Part shown: piece by piece, positions 22,565-34,467 of the stretch
How the letters are laid out: each line of letters starts with the position of its first letter
Numbering within the stretch: position 1 is the stretch's first letter
NCBI GenBank assembly: GCA_033297205.1
Contig: MU859176.1
Span: forward strand, 1 to 64,000
Length of the DNA: 64,000 nucleotides
Origin: Pseudoneurospora amorphoporcata
Taxonomy: Eukaryota; Ascomycota; Sordariomycetes; Sordariales; Sordariaceae
Reading direction: 5' to 3'
Made by a program: the position numbers and the translations under genes
Notes under the pieces: model-generated
Told to the model about the DNA's origin: nothing
Databases searched by the model: none
The model's input: the letters and a program-made list of their open reading frames with translations, nothing else

Positions 22565-24164
22565 GTTTGCGTTGAGATGGTCGTATACCGTGCCTCTCAA
22601 ACCCCCGCTCCTTTTTGCGCTTTGCTTCTTCCTTGGTAAAAGTGAAGAAGAACTAGGCCGCTATCGAACCCTAGTGTTATCTGTGAGTCTAGAACGTGAT
22701 TCTTGATGTGAGGGAGCCTGTTGAAGTTACCAGAGGCAATGCTAAACAATCTCCATGTTTATCTTGTCGTCGTCTTTTTAGGGTTGTGACCAAGGGTTGG
22801 GTATGGGAGGCCATCTTATCGCGGCGCAGGCCTGCCAACTCTAGAACGGGCCGTGGACAGCTGGGATCGGCTGCCCGCCCCACCATGTTTCAGGGGACAC
22901 TAACACTTAACAGGCACTTTCTGGGGTGGTGCCTAAGGTATCCCTGCCTGTCCGACATGATGGGTTCGCCGTTGACATTCAAACCTCGAGACTGACCATT
23001 CATCTCTCATCATGCATCCGTCGGTTCGGGTGCTCTCCTGACATCGTTCACCTGCACGGCAAAACACCGCTTGCGACAATCGAGATGGTGAGATGCTGCT
23101 GTCAACCACAGAGGCGGCTCAAGCCCTCGCACGTCCAGCTTCGAGGTTCGGGTATTTTAACAGGCGACGATCCCCATTCGCCGTTCCCCGGCGACATTGT
23201 TGAATCGACGAGATCCCGCCGCTGTGGTTGGACCAAATACGACATATATAACCACACATAATCCGTACACTACACCATACTGCACCAAAGGAACTAGGTA
23301 CTCCAGTCCTCGCTCTCCATAACCTCCGCCGCCATCAGCACTTGGCTAGAAGGAGCAAAGGCCTGGACATGGAACCTACATGATACATTGCTTTTCACAC
23401 TTTACAGACTGCTCTTCCATTGGACTGCCGAGGCCGCGGTCGACTCAAGAGATCCGTTTGTCGTTCTCTGTCCATCCAACTTCACTGTGTGGCCTGTGTG
23501 CAATGGTTCCGATGGCATATGTGCGTTGCTTAATCCATGGCAACTGGCTGGGGATGCTGGGTCAATGAGGAGGGATGCCACGGGCGGGATGGCTTTTTGC
23601 GGCTTGACGGCCGAACCATGTTTGGTCAGATGGGTTCTGGTTGAAGCATGCTGCCCACCCGTCGAGCTCCGTAAACCAGCCAACTGCCCGCGTATCAGGA
23701 CAAACACGACCGAGAGTTGGCACCTACCTACCGATACAACATCCGAAAGACAAGGGACAATGAAAGCCAGGACGGGATTCATCAGCTTCCCAGCAGGCGC
23801 CTCCATTGTTGCCATCCGATCTTCTTGCGGCTTGTCACTGGTCATCAAAAGCGCTTTAGGGACTCGAAACCGGGTCGCAACCTCCTTCAACAACCAATCT
23901 CGAGGTTTCGTATCGGCAACTCGTGGCTCCTTTCAAAGTCGCCACTATTGAAGTCTGCAATCCGATCCATGCCGCTAGATCAAGCATCCTTACCGACGCC
24001 TTGAATCACCTAATTCCCCGAGTGCAGACGACTTCACTCCTTCCTACAAATACCCGGCTTTCTCTCGACCTCATCTGTGTGCTGCTTATCCTCTTGCCTC
24101 TTATCATTCGATATCTCCTGGTAAAACGGCATCATATCAGACACACCCACTTCCCCTTCCCAAG
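22565..24164. promoter_or_regulatory. Divergent intergenic region between HPM1 and the flavin monooxygenase
   Basis: This 1.6-kb region separates two diverging starts and should carry both promoters. Two sizeable frames overlap almost completely on opposite strands (23388-23951 plus, 23402-23893 minus), which argues that neither is real. No domain is recognisable in either. Confidence 0.45.
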
Positions 24165-26187
24165 ATGGTCATCAACACATCTGGGCCTGAATTGCCCATC
24201 CGCACCTATAACCTGCCAACTCCAACCCTTTCGCACAATGGCTCCGACCTCGAAGAAAGCTATATGGTTCGAGAAGAGCCTCTTGGCACGACCAAGCATC
24301 TCCGGATCGTCGGAATCGGTGCCGGTGCAAGCGGGCTGAACATGGTCCGTACCCTCCGTCTCAATCTTACGGACTACGACTTGGTCATCTACGAAAAGAA
24401 CAGCGACGTGGGTGGGACATGGTTCGAGAACCGATATCCTGGCTGCCGATGTGATATTCCAAGTCACAACTATCAGTTCTCGTGGAAGCCGAAGCATGAC
24501 TGGACCAACTTCCATTCCTCGGCCGACGAGATTGGTGGTTATCTTAGCCAAGTATGCGACGACGAGCATATGCGGGACTCGATCAAGACCTCGCACCGTG
24601 TGGAATTTGCTCAATGGGACGAAGAGAAAGCGCGCTGGGATTTGATGGTACAGGATTTGATGACAGGCGAGTCGATCAATGACTATGCCGACTTTCTCTT
24701 GGATGGAACAGGTATCCTAAAGTGAGCGACACTCCCACATACCCATGACTTGTGTTGTGATGTCAAACGGCTGATGGTTGTGCTCTACAGCAACTGGAAA
24801 TGGCCCGATGTTGAAGAGCTTCACGCGTTCGAGGGAAGCCTAATACATACCGCCAACTGGCCAGAGGACTTTGACGCTGCAGGAAAAGTAGTTGCTGTCA
24901 TCGGCAATGGTTCGACGGGAATCCAGATTGTACCGGAACTGCAGAAGAGTAAGCTTTTCCCTCTGTTACTTTGCGAGACATGGTCGGCTAACGATTTATC
25001 AGAGGCGGAGAAGTTGTACCATCTTTTCAGAACGCCCACTTGGGTCACCCCGCCACGGATAATGGTCTGGAAGATGATGGGCCAGAACAAACAACTCGTG
25101 AATATACTCAGTGAGATCGGGATCGATGACCAAGAGAACTTCTCCCAGGAGACGATTGAGAGATTCAAGTCGGACCCCGAGTTCTATCACCGTTTTGTCA
25201 AGGCCGTGGAGAAGGAAGTCAATAATGGTTTCCCGATGGTAAGACAATCCCGAGTTTTTCAGAGCCGTAGGGCCGTTGCTAACACAGGTATCGCAAAGGT
25301 CGTGGCAGGAAGCCCGATACAAGCCATTGCTCAGCAAATGACAAAGCAATACATGACCGCGATGCTTGAAGGGAACAAGGAGCTCTGCGAAGCAATGATT
25401 CCCCACTTTCCACTAGGGACGAGGCGATTAACCCCTGGTCAAGACTACCTGAAGGCACTCACCAAGGAGAATGTCGAGGTTAGAAGAGGAGGGATCAGAC
25501 GCTTTGTTCCCGAGGGTATCCAACTGGAATCTGGCGAAGTGATCAAGGTCGACGCAATTGTTTGCGCTACCGGTTTCAACACGTCCTTCCGCCCGCGGTT
25601 CCCTATCGTTGGGCGCAATGGAAACCTGCAAACCAAGTTCAGGGACGAGGTTCCCAAGTCTTATATGTCTTGCGCCATTGCTGACATGCCCAACTACTTT
25701 GGTAAGCCAGGCTCGTCCCCTCTTTAGCTCCCAGTCGATCATACTGACCTCTGATCTACCAGTCTTCCTAGGACCTAACGCCCCCATCGGCCACGGCAGT
25801 GTCTTCACACTAACCGAGCACATAGCCAAGTACATCACCCGAGTCATCAAGAAATGTCAGACGGAGTGCATCAAGGCCATATGCCCGTCCCAGGAAGCGA
25901 TCGATGACTATTTCGAACATATTTCGGCTTTCATGCCTCGTACAACGTGGGGCGCTCAGGGCCGGTCGTGGTTCAAGAATGGGCAGGAGAACGGACCGGT
26001 CACGGCGTTGCATCCGGGCAGCCGCATCCACTTCTTCCACATGTTGGAGAACTTCCGGGGCGAGGATTGGGATTATGTCTACGACGGACCAAAGAGAAAT
26101 CGGTTCTACTACCTGGGGAATGGGTTCTCGACAAAGGAGAAGGGTGATACGACGTGGTATCTTGATAACCCGGATTCGAAGTTGTGA
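24165..26187 (+). CDS. Baeyer-Villiger-type flavin-containing monooxygenase
   Basis: Five exons (24165-24721, 24791-24948, 25003-25238, 25299-25701, 25763-26187) encode 592 residues. Family members use FAD and NADPH to insert oxygen into ketones or related substrates. The FAD-binding Rossmann motif GIGAGASG is at residues 50-57, followed by the GGTWFENRYPGCRCDIPSH block. The fingerprint FxGxxxHxxxWP is intact at 199-210 (FEGSLIHTANWP). The NADPH Rossmann motif GNGSTG lies at 224-229. FPLGTRRLTPG and ATGFNTSF further fit the class. For intron 3, the first AG after the CTAAC branch site puts the frame wrong; the AG 13 bases later (CGCAAAG) gives M-VVAGSPIQ and matches the family. No biosynthetic cluster partners are visible beside it, so the substrate is unknown. 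Confidence 0.92.
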
Positions 26188-27226
26188 ACGGGTGACGGAC
26201 GCATCGGAGAGGGATGTGAGAACGGGTTGGGCATGGGGAGGGACCAAAAGGCACGGCACGGTATAGCAACAAAGGAGCAGCGGCAGACTAGGCAAACAAA
26301 ATATCCCATGCACCCACGCTACTTTAAGGGCGGTTAATTCAAAGCCGTCCACGGCAAGGTGTAAGAAGGTGAAACTGACGAAGTAACGAACGTTGGCCTA
26401 AAGAGGCCAACCGTCGTGGCCGATTATAACGGGCGTTTATTTTAGTAACCATGAAGACAGGTTGCAACCCTTTTCGCTTTTGAGACCCTTCCGCCGGTGC
26501 ATGGAGCGACCTGAAGATTCCTTCACTCAGGAGCCTATTCCATCCTATATCCCAATGAAAATGCCTATTTTGGTACCTCATGCAATGCCTATCTCCATGC
26601 TCCAAGTGTAGTTAGTGGTGATGGGTGCAGCTACGTACATGGTTGGGTGCTGCGCACAGTTTGGCAGCTCCAATAGCACTGTGTACAAGCACTTCGCTTT
26701 CAAGCTGCAACGCTCATACCCCATTGTCTTGTCCCACAAGTACAAGACAGTGCAAACATTATCTCGACTGCCGCTAAGTAATGACCTCACCCTCCATCTG
26801 GGCTCCACGCTCCCAGAGCAACATCACCGGACCCAACCCCCAACCTTCAAAAAGGCCACCTTCAACTTCTGATCAGTCATAATTCACCAAAATACAACTT
26901 GTTCTTCCGGTGCCGGTGTTAGACACATCTCGTCTTCCACACTATCAAACAGGTGACATTCCCATTTGGGTAATTTCTGCGGTGAACACTCGAATACAAC
27001 CATTCCTGGTTTCTTACGACTTTCGATACCGACTGGCGACAATTCCAAAAAGCTTGTTTGAACAACACTCCTCGACAACCTGACGGAGGAGCAGATAGAC
27101 CAATTACATACGCTTCACTCGAAAACCATCAGCAGCACACTACCGTATTACCAGAAGGCAAAGACCGGTGCGGATGAGGGAAGTCTATCCAAATATCCTA
27201 TGACGGAAACCTCTACAGCTCACGCC
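26188..27226. other. Intergenic region, 3' flank and PPE1 promoter
   Basis: One kilobase between two plus-strand genes. Frames such as 26615-26872 are short and featureless. The segment just upstream of 27227 should contain the methylesterase promoter. Confidence 0.45.
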
Positions 27227-28743
27227 ATGAGTGAGCTTCAAAAGAAGTGGGCAAAGGCGAGGCTCGGTAGCCAGGCGTTGGGACAGCCACCAGCAGAGAT
27301 ACCGACAGCAACGACCTTGCCAGTACCCGAGTTCAACGAGGCGGACGAAGATAAAAACATCGCGGGCCCCAGTCCAGGCGGATTTCCCTTCGACGACGAC
27401 TCCTCATCAGCCTCCTCTGTTTCATCGACAGGAACTGTGATTCCTTCTCCTGGGAGGGCTCTGTTTGCGCGGCCACAGGGGTATGTCGGACCTCATCCTT
27501 GTCTCCAGCATTTGTTAAACGAACGCTAACATTGCCTCTATCAGGTTTGCAAGTCGGTCCATGGACCCTATCCCTTGGACAACTTACTTTGAACGAGAAC
27601 TCTTTCTCAAAGATGAAGCCGGACCCGAAAATGGAAGTGACAACAAACCACTAATAGTTACCCATCACGCTTACCTCACCTCCCCAGTTGACAAAGGTCC
27701 CCTCTTCGTCACCCACCACGGCGCCGGTTCCTCCGGCCTCTCCTTCGCCGTCCTCAGCTCCGAGATCCGCAAACGTCTACCCAATGCCGGCATTCTCTCC
27801 CTCGACGCACGCGGCCATGGCTCAACAACCATCACCAGTAACCCTTTCCCCGAAGGGGGAGAAACTGCAGAAGATCAAGCATCACCACCACCACTAGACC
27901 TCAGCCGTTCCACCCTCGCCAATGACCTCTTCACCGTCATCCAGCTCACAAAGACCGTCATGCACTGGCCTGAACTCCCGCCCATTATCTTAGTTGGCCA
28001 CTCCCTCGGCGGCGCCGTCGTCACCGAGCTCGCAAAATCCTACCGTCTCGGCCCTTCCCTCCTCGGCTACGCCGTGCTAGACGTAGTCGAAGGCTCCGCC
28101 ATGGACGCCCTTCAAAGCATGCAAACCTACCTCTCCACGCGTCCCACAGGGTTTGCGACCTTGAAGGACGGTATCGAGTGGCACGTGCGATCGCGAACGA
28201 TCCGGAACTCAACGTCTGCTCGGACCAGTGTTCCAGGACTGTTGGCGCCCGTGGAGGAATTGCAAAGACAGCAGCTGCAGCAGCCGCGGGGCGTGGCGGG
28301 GACGGAGGGGACGGCGAAGCCATGGCGGTGGAAGACGGATTTGGCGGCCACGCAGCCGTTCTGGGAGGAGTGGTTTAAGGGGCTGAGCAAGAAGTTTCTG
28401 GAGGCGAGGGGGGGGAAGATGTTGTTGCTTGCGGGGACGGATCGGTTGGATACTGAGTTGACTATTGGGCAGATGCAGGGTATGTTCCGGTTCCTCTGTC
28501 TCTGGTCGTCATGGATCATGGGACCTGCTTACTTTAAGGTTGCTATGACTTAACTAACTCGGATTGTGCTCTACAGGTAAATACGCTTTGCAAGTATTCC
28601 CCGAAGCAGGACACTTCATTCATGAAGACTTGCCGGAGAAGACGGCGATTGCGCTTGTGGACTTCCATCGGCGCAATGATAGGAGTCAACTGGTGCTCCC
28701 ACCCAAGGTATCGGATCTGTTAGCCCAGGGGAAAAGGGTGTAA
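27227..28743 (+). CDS. ppe1: Protein phosphatase methylesterase 1
   Basis: Exons 27227-27480, 27545-28479 and 28577-28743 encode 451 residues. PME-1 removes the methyl ester from the C-terminal leucine of the PP2A catalytic subunit and so controls holoenzyme assembly. The protein is an alpha/beta hydrolase: HHGAGSSGLSFA forms the oxyanion region, LDARGHGST follows, the nucleophile elbow is GHSLGG with Ser238, and AGHFIHEDLPEK supplies the catalytic His409. The N-terminus MSELQKKWAKARLG and the join GFASRSMDPIPWTTYFE are typical of fungal PME-1. An in-frame ATG nine codons upstream (27200) is possible, but MSELQKKWAK is the family start. Fungal inserts rich in Gln and Gly lie at about residues 310-330. 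Confidence 0.94.
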
Positions 28744-29300
28744 TTACACCTTCAACGGTTGAAGAATGGGGGGATGGTGTTAAACAGGCCTGAGTGGGTG
28801 TTGATCGTTACGCGCCGAAACACGATGACAAGAGATGGTGACGAGGGTATTGAAATTGTTGCATAGCGCATAAACACTTCTACTCAGAGTTGCTAAGCAA
28901 AGGGACGCGCACATCAACTGTCGGCATTGCTCAACTCGAGAAGTCATTACTTCCAGCATCTGAAGAACAGACGAATCAGAGTGTCACCAGAAAAGCGTAA
29001 CACAGACGTAGCAGTAAACCAGGAGTTGCCTCCGCTTTTCTTTTGCATGAGCCATCCATACGCTATGAGTACATTGCCCAGTAAATATGCACATTGCAAT
29101 ATGCTTGCGTGGGATATCGTGCCGTTGAGACAGTGACCAAACTCCAAAAAAAAACAACCCAAGAATGTAATAATATTCGCCCCTTTCGAAACGCCCAACA
29201 GACAATCAAATTTTGTGTAACCGCGCTATGTATGTGCTTGAACCGTAAACAAGACCGAGTAAAAGAAGTAAAAAGACGGGTGAAGAAGAAGAGGAACAAC
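28744..29300. other. Convergent 3' region of PPE1 and DUS2
   Basis: Short stretch between two stop codons on opposite strands; it should hold both 3' UTRs. The 122-codon minus-strand frame reaching into 29431 overlaps the DUS2 coding region and is a shadow. Confidence 0.5.
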
Positions 29301-30738
29301 CTACGAAGCAGCAACGGCAGCAGCAACAGGCTGCGAGGACTGCTGTTCAACGGCGGCGGCTTCGACGGCCTCGGAAACGTTGATTCTGGTCGAGGGAGGG
29401 GGCTGCTGCTTCTCGGCTTCCTCATCACCATCGCCCCTCTTCCTCTTCAGATTCTCCTGCTGAACATCATTCGTCAGGTTGTTCTTATTCTTCTTCTTCT
29501 CGTCTCCTGCCGTCTCGGCCACCTTGGACTTATCATTACCGCTGCTTCCTTCGACGGTAACAAGCTTCATGAGCTCATCCGTCTTCCTCGCCATCTCCTC
29601 GAGCTCCGTCAACCCCAACACCTCGACAAGCTTGCCATAGCTCTTGCAAGGCGTCAGCTCCTTGTACTTGGGGCTCTTGCCGGGCACCATCTGCGTCAAC
29701 ATGAACTTGGTGTTGTGGAACTTGTTCTCGACCTCCATTGCGAACCTCATGTACTTGGCCACGGCCTCCTCCCAGGTTGCTAAGCCGCCGTCCGCCTTGG
29801 CGCGGAAGCACGAGCCGTTCTTCTCGGCGCAGGTCGCGATCATGGCGCCGTCGGTGCCGTACTCGGCCATCAGCTCAAGACCATGGTCCCTCCCTTCAAC
29901 GTCGCCGTTCATGACACACGCCACCCCGTAATCGTGGCAAATGCCGGCGACCATACGCAGCTGGCCGCGGATGGCGCGCTCACGCGGGCGCATGGGCGTG
30001 GTGCGGCAGTGGATCGTGAGGCCGGTGATGCCCGTGGCGCACAGGCGACGGACGAGAGTTTCGGTCTCGGCAGGGGTCTCGAGCAGGCGGATCTTGACGC
30101 TGATGCCGATGTCAAAGGCCGGCTTGATCTCGGCGACGAGGGCTTCGAGAATGGAAACGAGCTTGTCGGGGGTGCGCAGGAGGGCGGCGCCCATGCCGGC
30201 GTGCGTGCTGAAGGGCTTAGGGCAGCCGGCGTTGACGTCGATTCCGGAGACATCGGCGGCGACGAGCTTGGCGCACTCGACGGCTCTGGTTGGGTCGGAG
30301 GTGCCGATCTGGAAGATGTGTCGGCCGGCTTCGCGGACGGGGTCGACGCGGTAGATGACGGACTCGTCGAACATTTCCTTCTTGACGTTGTTGGTAGGGA
30401 CGCGAGTCCATTCGACGCAGCCGGTTCGGGAGTTGATACGGCGGGTGGTTCCGATCATGGCACGGTCGACGGTCTCGGGGCCTGTGGAGAGAAAGAGGGT
30501 GTTAGTCAAAGTCGCAGGCTGTAACCGTCCGAGTTGGTTTGTTGGACGCACCCCATACGAGATCGGCACCATAATGGAGAGCCAACAAGCGTGAGGGAAG
30601 CTCTCCAGAACGGACCATGGGCGCCAAAACGATCTTGCCACGATAGTCGACGCCCCGCGACGGAATGGGCACCCTCTTCTGGGTCAGGCCCGCGGCGGCA
30701 GCCAGGGCCGGGGCCGTCTCTTGTGTAACCGATGTCAT
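29301..30738 (-). CDS. DUS2: tRNA-dihydrouridine synthase, Dus2 type
   Basis: Exons 30552-30738 and 29301-30481 encode 455 residues. Dus2 (yeast Smm1) is an FMN enzyme that reduces uridine 20 in the D-loop of cytoplasmic tRNAs. Diagnostic segments: KIVLAPMVRSGELPSRLLAL at the N-terminus, FQIGTSDPTRAVECAK, DVNAGCPKPFSTHAGMGAAL with the catalytic Cys, GLTIHCRTTPMRPRERA, and MNGDVEGRDHG near the FMN phosphate site. The C-terminal 110 residues are low-complexity (Lys/Arg, Glu, then Pro, Ala and Gln), longer than in yeast, with a basic stretch LKRKRGDGDEE that may be a nuclear signal. The alternative ATG at 30774 would add twelve residues. The intron has GTGCGT and CCACAG borders. Confidence 0.93.
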
Positions 30739-31675
30739 GATGGTTCGGACGAGGCGCGATGGAGAAAATGGCATATCATCTGTTGGCGTCTCTGCCCGGA
30801 CAGAGGAAGGAAAGGAGAAGGAGAGAAAAGGGCGCAGTGCGGGGGCGACTTGTGGTGTTGAAATGGGATTTTCTGAAAGATGGAAAATAGCCCACGGCCC
30901 TATCCAGATGGGATAATTCGATCTGCGATCGGCGGGCGCCGAGGCGGGCTGGCCACCGATTGTTGCGCTCGGGGTGGGGCCGAGTGTGGGGCCGGAAACT
31001 CGGCTATAACCCTAACCCGCTAGAGCAAACTCATAAGCACCCTTGTTTACCACATGAAAGAAGGGATCGATCTGATGAGGGAAATACAGTAGCTCACCCG
31101 TGATAAGTAGACGTCGGACAAATCACCGGGAGCTGCTCTTGAAACGGGGGCCTCTGTTGTTGTTCAAGCCACATGAGGCTGAGCTCGGGCGTTGACAAGT
31201 GATGACAACTTGCAACACTAAAGCTGTCCATGTCTCTTCATCAGCTTGTTTGAGGTTCAGTTCAGTTGGTGACAGCACATCGATTCATTTGTCTGCATGA
31301 GTTTAACGAAGCGTCCGGGGGGTGCCAGTGACAGCGGTGAGGGTATGTACAGCACACTGCTGGAGCCAACCTAGCTCCGCTCTTCGGAAACGTTAGGAAG
31401 TGGCCCCAGCTTGCTCTGGCAGCCCGAACCTCGTCCAGCCAGGCCAGACCCCAATTGAGGGCCCTGGAGGCATTCCATGATTCACGAGGGGTTGTTGAGC
31501 CTCGAGCTAGGTTGAAATAGAAGCCGCGGCCAAAGAGAACCCGATTGAGCGACAAGACTTCAGTTTCTATCCGCGAATACCTAGGTACTTACAGCACCCC
31601 TTCCGACGCTTTTTAGGTTCCAATTTCTTAAAACCGTCTCACCTGCCGTGACTCTATCTCCACGCTAGCAGTTAA
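30739..31675. promoter_or_regulatory. Divergent promoter region between DUS2 and pyrophosphatase
   Basis: About 0.9 kb between diverging starts. It contains no supported gene; the 97-codon minus frame at 31262-31555 is featureless. The short palindrome TACCTAGGTAC at about 31579-31590 is of a kind common in these intergenic regions. Confidence 0.5.
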
Positions 31676-33136
31676 ATGCAGTCTCAGAGCCTTGTCAGGT
31701 TGCGGACGTTGCTGCCAAAGACGCGGTCCCAGAGCACCAGACAGCACAGCACGCTTCCGCTCCCGCACCCGCGCCCGTCGTCGCACTCGCAGCCACACAT
31801 CTTCAAACTCAACATGCCGCCCCAATCCGGGCGTCCCGGCCAATCGCAGGCCCGCACGCTGGCGTCACTCAGCGGGCCCCAGTCCAATTCCACCCACACC
31901 CAGTGCCCGGTCGGAGCTGGGACCCCTCCCCCTCCATCTGGCAATGGATCGGGGGGAGCTGCCCAATCTCCGAATACAAAACCGCTGTCCACCCTGACGA
32001 GACCAAACATCACCACCGCCATTTCCTCCGCCAGAACACAACAGATTGCCCGGCACCTCTCGTCGAGCTTCGTCACCACCATGGCTTCCAACTACACCAT
32101 CCGCAAGGTCGGCGCTCCCTACACCTTGGAGCACCGCGTCTACATCGAGAAGGATGGCCTCCCCGTCTCGCCCTTCCACGATATCCCGCTCTACGCCAAC
32201 GCCGAGCAGACCATCCTCAACATGGTCGTTGAGATCCCCCGCTGGACCAACGCCAAGCAGGAGGTAAGCTTTGACCGAGAAGGCATCCCGCGCATGTAGC
32301 TTCGTTTGTCATACGAGGCAGATCGCGGGGTATTTACCTCGCCCCCTTTTTGGACACAAAGACACACACTAACAACTCGCCCATAGATCTCCAAGGAGGA
32401 GCTCCTGAACCCCATCAAGCAGGACACCAAGAAGGGCAAGCTCCGCTTCGTCCGCAACTGCTTCCCCCACAAGGGCTACCTCTGGAACTACGGTGCCTTC
32501 CCCCAGACCTGGGAGGACCCCAACTCCATCCACCCCGAGACCAAGGCCAAGGGTGACAACGACCCGCTCGACGTCTGCGAGATCGGTGAGCTCGTCGGCT
32601 ACACCGGCCAGGTCAAGCAGGTCAAGGTCCTCGGTGTCATGGCCCTTCTTGATGAGGAGGAGACCGACTGGAAGGTCATTGTCATCGACGTCAACGACCC
32701 TCTTGCCCCCAAGCTCAACGACATTGAGGATGTTGAGCGTCACCTCCCCGGCCTGATCCGTGCCACCAACGAGTGGTTCCGCATCTACAAGATCCCTGAC
32801 GGCAAGCCCGAGAACCAGTTCGCTTTCACCGGCGAGTGCAAGAACAAGAAGTGAGTTTTGGCCAGTTTTTGTCACCGCCACTGCAACATTGGCTAACAAT
32901 ATGACAATAGGTACGCCATGGACGTCGTCCGTGAGTGCAACGAGGCCTGGGAGCGTCTCATCACCGGCAAGACTGCCCCCGGCGGTATCTCTACCACCAA
33001 CGTCAATGTCCAGCACTCCAGCAGCCGTGTTGCCCCTGACCAGCTTCCTCCTCTCCCCGCCAACGAGGAGCTCCCCCCTGCTCCCATCGATAGCTCCATT
33101 GACAAGTGGTTCTTCATCAGCGGTGCTTCCGCTTAG
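31676..33136 (+). CDS. IPP1: Inorganic pyrophosphatase, with long N-terminal extension
   Basis: Exons are 31676-32263 (canonical ATG at 32081), 32387-32850 and 32911-33136. The enzyme hydrolyses pyrophosphate to phosphate and drives biosynthetic reactions. From MASNYTIRKVG (32081) the protein is 290 residues, the normal length of family I eukaryotic enzymes. It carries the active-site segments PHKGYLWNYGAFPQTWEDP and KGDNDPLDVCEIGE (the DxDPxD metal-binding motif) and VKVLGVMALLDEEETDWKVI. The context CACCATGG at 32081 is a strong start. The frame stays open another 135 codons upstream to an ATG at 31676, whose product begins MQSQSLVRLRTLLPKTRSQS and ends ARHLSSSFVTT before the canonical Met. 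That extension is basic, Ser/Pro-rich and resembles a mitochondrial presequence, so a longer 425-residue form is possible. Confidence 0.95.
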
Positions 33137-34029
33137 AGAACTCATTTGTTGAGATAGAATAAAGACATACTTTTTTTTTGGCACCTAGTTGTCCTCGTCA
33201 ATTCATGAACTGTTCCCCATGGGTGGAGCTGTTACTCTCGTATGGCTGTTTCGCGTAGATTTGGACAAGTTGATAAAATTTGCCTTGGAACTTGGTGGTT
33301 AAAAGGTTCGTGCGGTCAAAATTTGATCTTCTCTCACTCTTGAGGCTGTAGTCCATGCCATCGGGTAGGAACATGAGGAGATACTCGGCATTTTCGTCCT
33401 GTCGGCTTCGCCGCTTGTATACAATGGCCGTTGGTGAATACACCGTCGGATTGGGAAACCTGGTCCTCGCCAACGGGCAGGTTTTGCGGTTACTGTGTCG
33501 GCGAGGGCATACCATGATGTATGTGAATAAATCCATGGCAGAGGTGCTATCTATCGCGTGTCTATAACAACAGGTAACCAAACTGCCTTGCCGACTGAAA
33601 ATCGCCGGCCCCTGAACGCCTCCCAATGCTTTTTGTGTAGACTTACAACCTCTTCCCAAATACAAATACAGGTTTATATCTTTTGTTGTTTTTTGGCTGG
33701 TAAGGCGATCTTACAGATCTCTCGGAGAGGTCGTCAGGAATCCGGCTCGAGGCTCACTGGTCGTTTCCCAGGTACTTAAAGGCGCCCTCCAGGTATCCAG
33801 GATTTCCCCTTTTCCCTCCGGTTAAACGTCGTCTGGGCACATACCACGAAACCAAAGCCAAGCACTCTGGGTATCAAGACAAGAGGAACCCTCTTTCAGC
33901 CTCCCTGTCGCTTTCCCCCTTTTCTGACACAAATCACCTTCGTTTCTACCCGCAAAGTTCAGGTGGCGCATCAACACGACAAGCCGTCTTGAAAAATGCT
34001 GGGGTCTCGAAGAGAAGAAGAAAAGTCGT
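33137..34029. other. Convergent 3' region of pyrophosphatase and mL53
   Basis: About 0.9 kb between two stop codons. A T9 run at 33170-33178 follows the pyrophosphatase stop. The 155-codon minus frame at 33198-33665 has no recognisable content and lies entirely in this region. Confidence 0.45.
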
Positions 34030-34467
34030 TTAACCGTCGTTCAGGTCGGACTGCTTCTGGAGGATACGAGAGTGGCGGTCGACTTCCTCGACAATGCTCT
34101 TGATGCCCATGTTCTCAACGTCGATGTTCATTTCCTTGCCGTCCTCTGTTTTTTGGGTTTTACTACGTTAGCCCTGAATGGCTTGACTGCTGCACCGCGG
34201 AAGCGCAACAGGGACACAGTCGTGACTGCATCTTTGACTGCGAGGGTGGGTAGGTGGGTGTGACAGAGAGACAATAGACAACGTACTGAACTTGACATAG
34301 AGCAGAGGAGTCTCGGTAGAATTCCGCGGCAGAAGCTGGGTGGTGATGTTCATGCCATTGGTGCGAGCGTTGGGAGGCAGGAAGGAGAGGAAGAGGCGGG
34401 CCGCCTTGGCCTTGGGCGAGAAAGGGTTGAAGCGCGTTGATACGTCGGTGATGAAGCGGGTGAGCAT
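34030..34467 (-). CDS. MRPL44: Mitochondrial large-subunit ribosomal protein mL53 (yeast Mrpl44)
   Basis: Exons 34287-34467 and 34030-34145 encode 98 residues, the same size as yeast Mrpl44. The sequence aligns by eye with that protein along its length: TRFITDVSTRFNPFSPKAKA against the yeast KVIVKFNPFGKEAKVAR block, then FLPPNARTNG, QLLPRNSTETPLLYVKF, and after the intron KDGKEMNIDVENMGIKSIVE with DRHSRILQKQ. The protein is part of the mitochondrial large ribosomal subunit. The intron of 141 bases is large for so small a gene and contains a near-complete open frame, which produces a misleading 99-codon read-through. It is divergent from SEC20. Confidence 0.9.

Noticed and set aside
23860..23895. 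tRNA B-box-like sequence on the minus strand (GGTTTCGAGTCCC)
   Set aside because: It carries an extra T against the consensus and no A box or foldable cloverleaf could be placed around it.
23388..23951. 187-codon plus-strand frame and 163-codon minus-strand frame
   Set aside because: They overlap almost fully on opposite strands, show no domain, and lie where two divergent promoters are expected.
24165..28743. Monooxygenase and methylesterase as part of a metabolite cluster
   Set aside because: Neighbouring genes are housekeeping (HPM1, PPE1, DUS2); no synthase, transporter or pathway regulator is adjacent.
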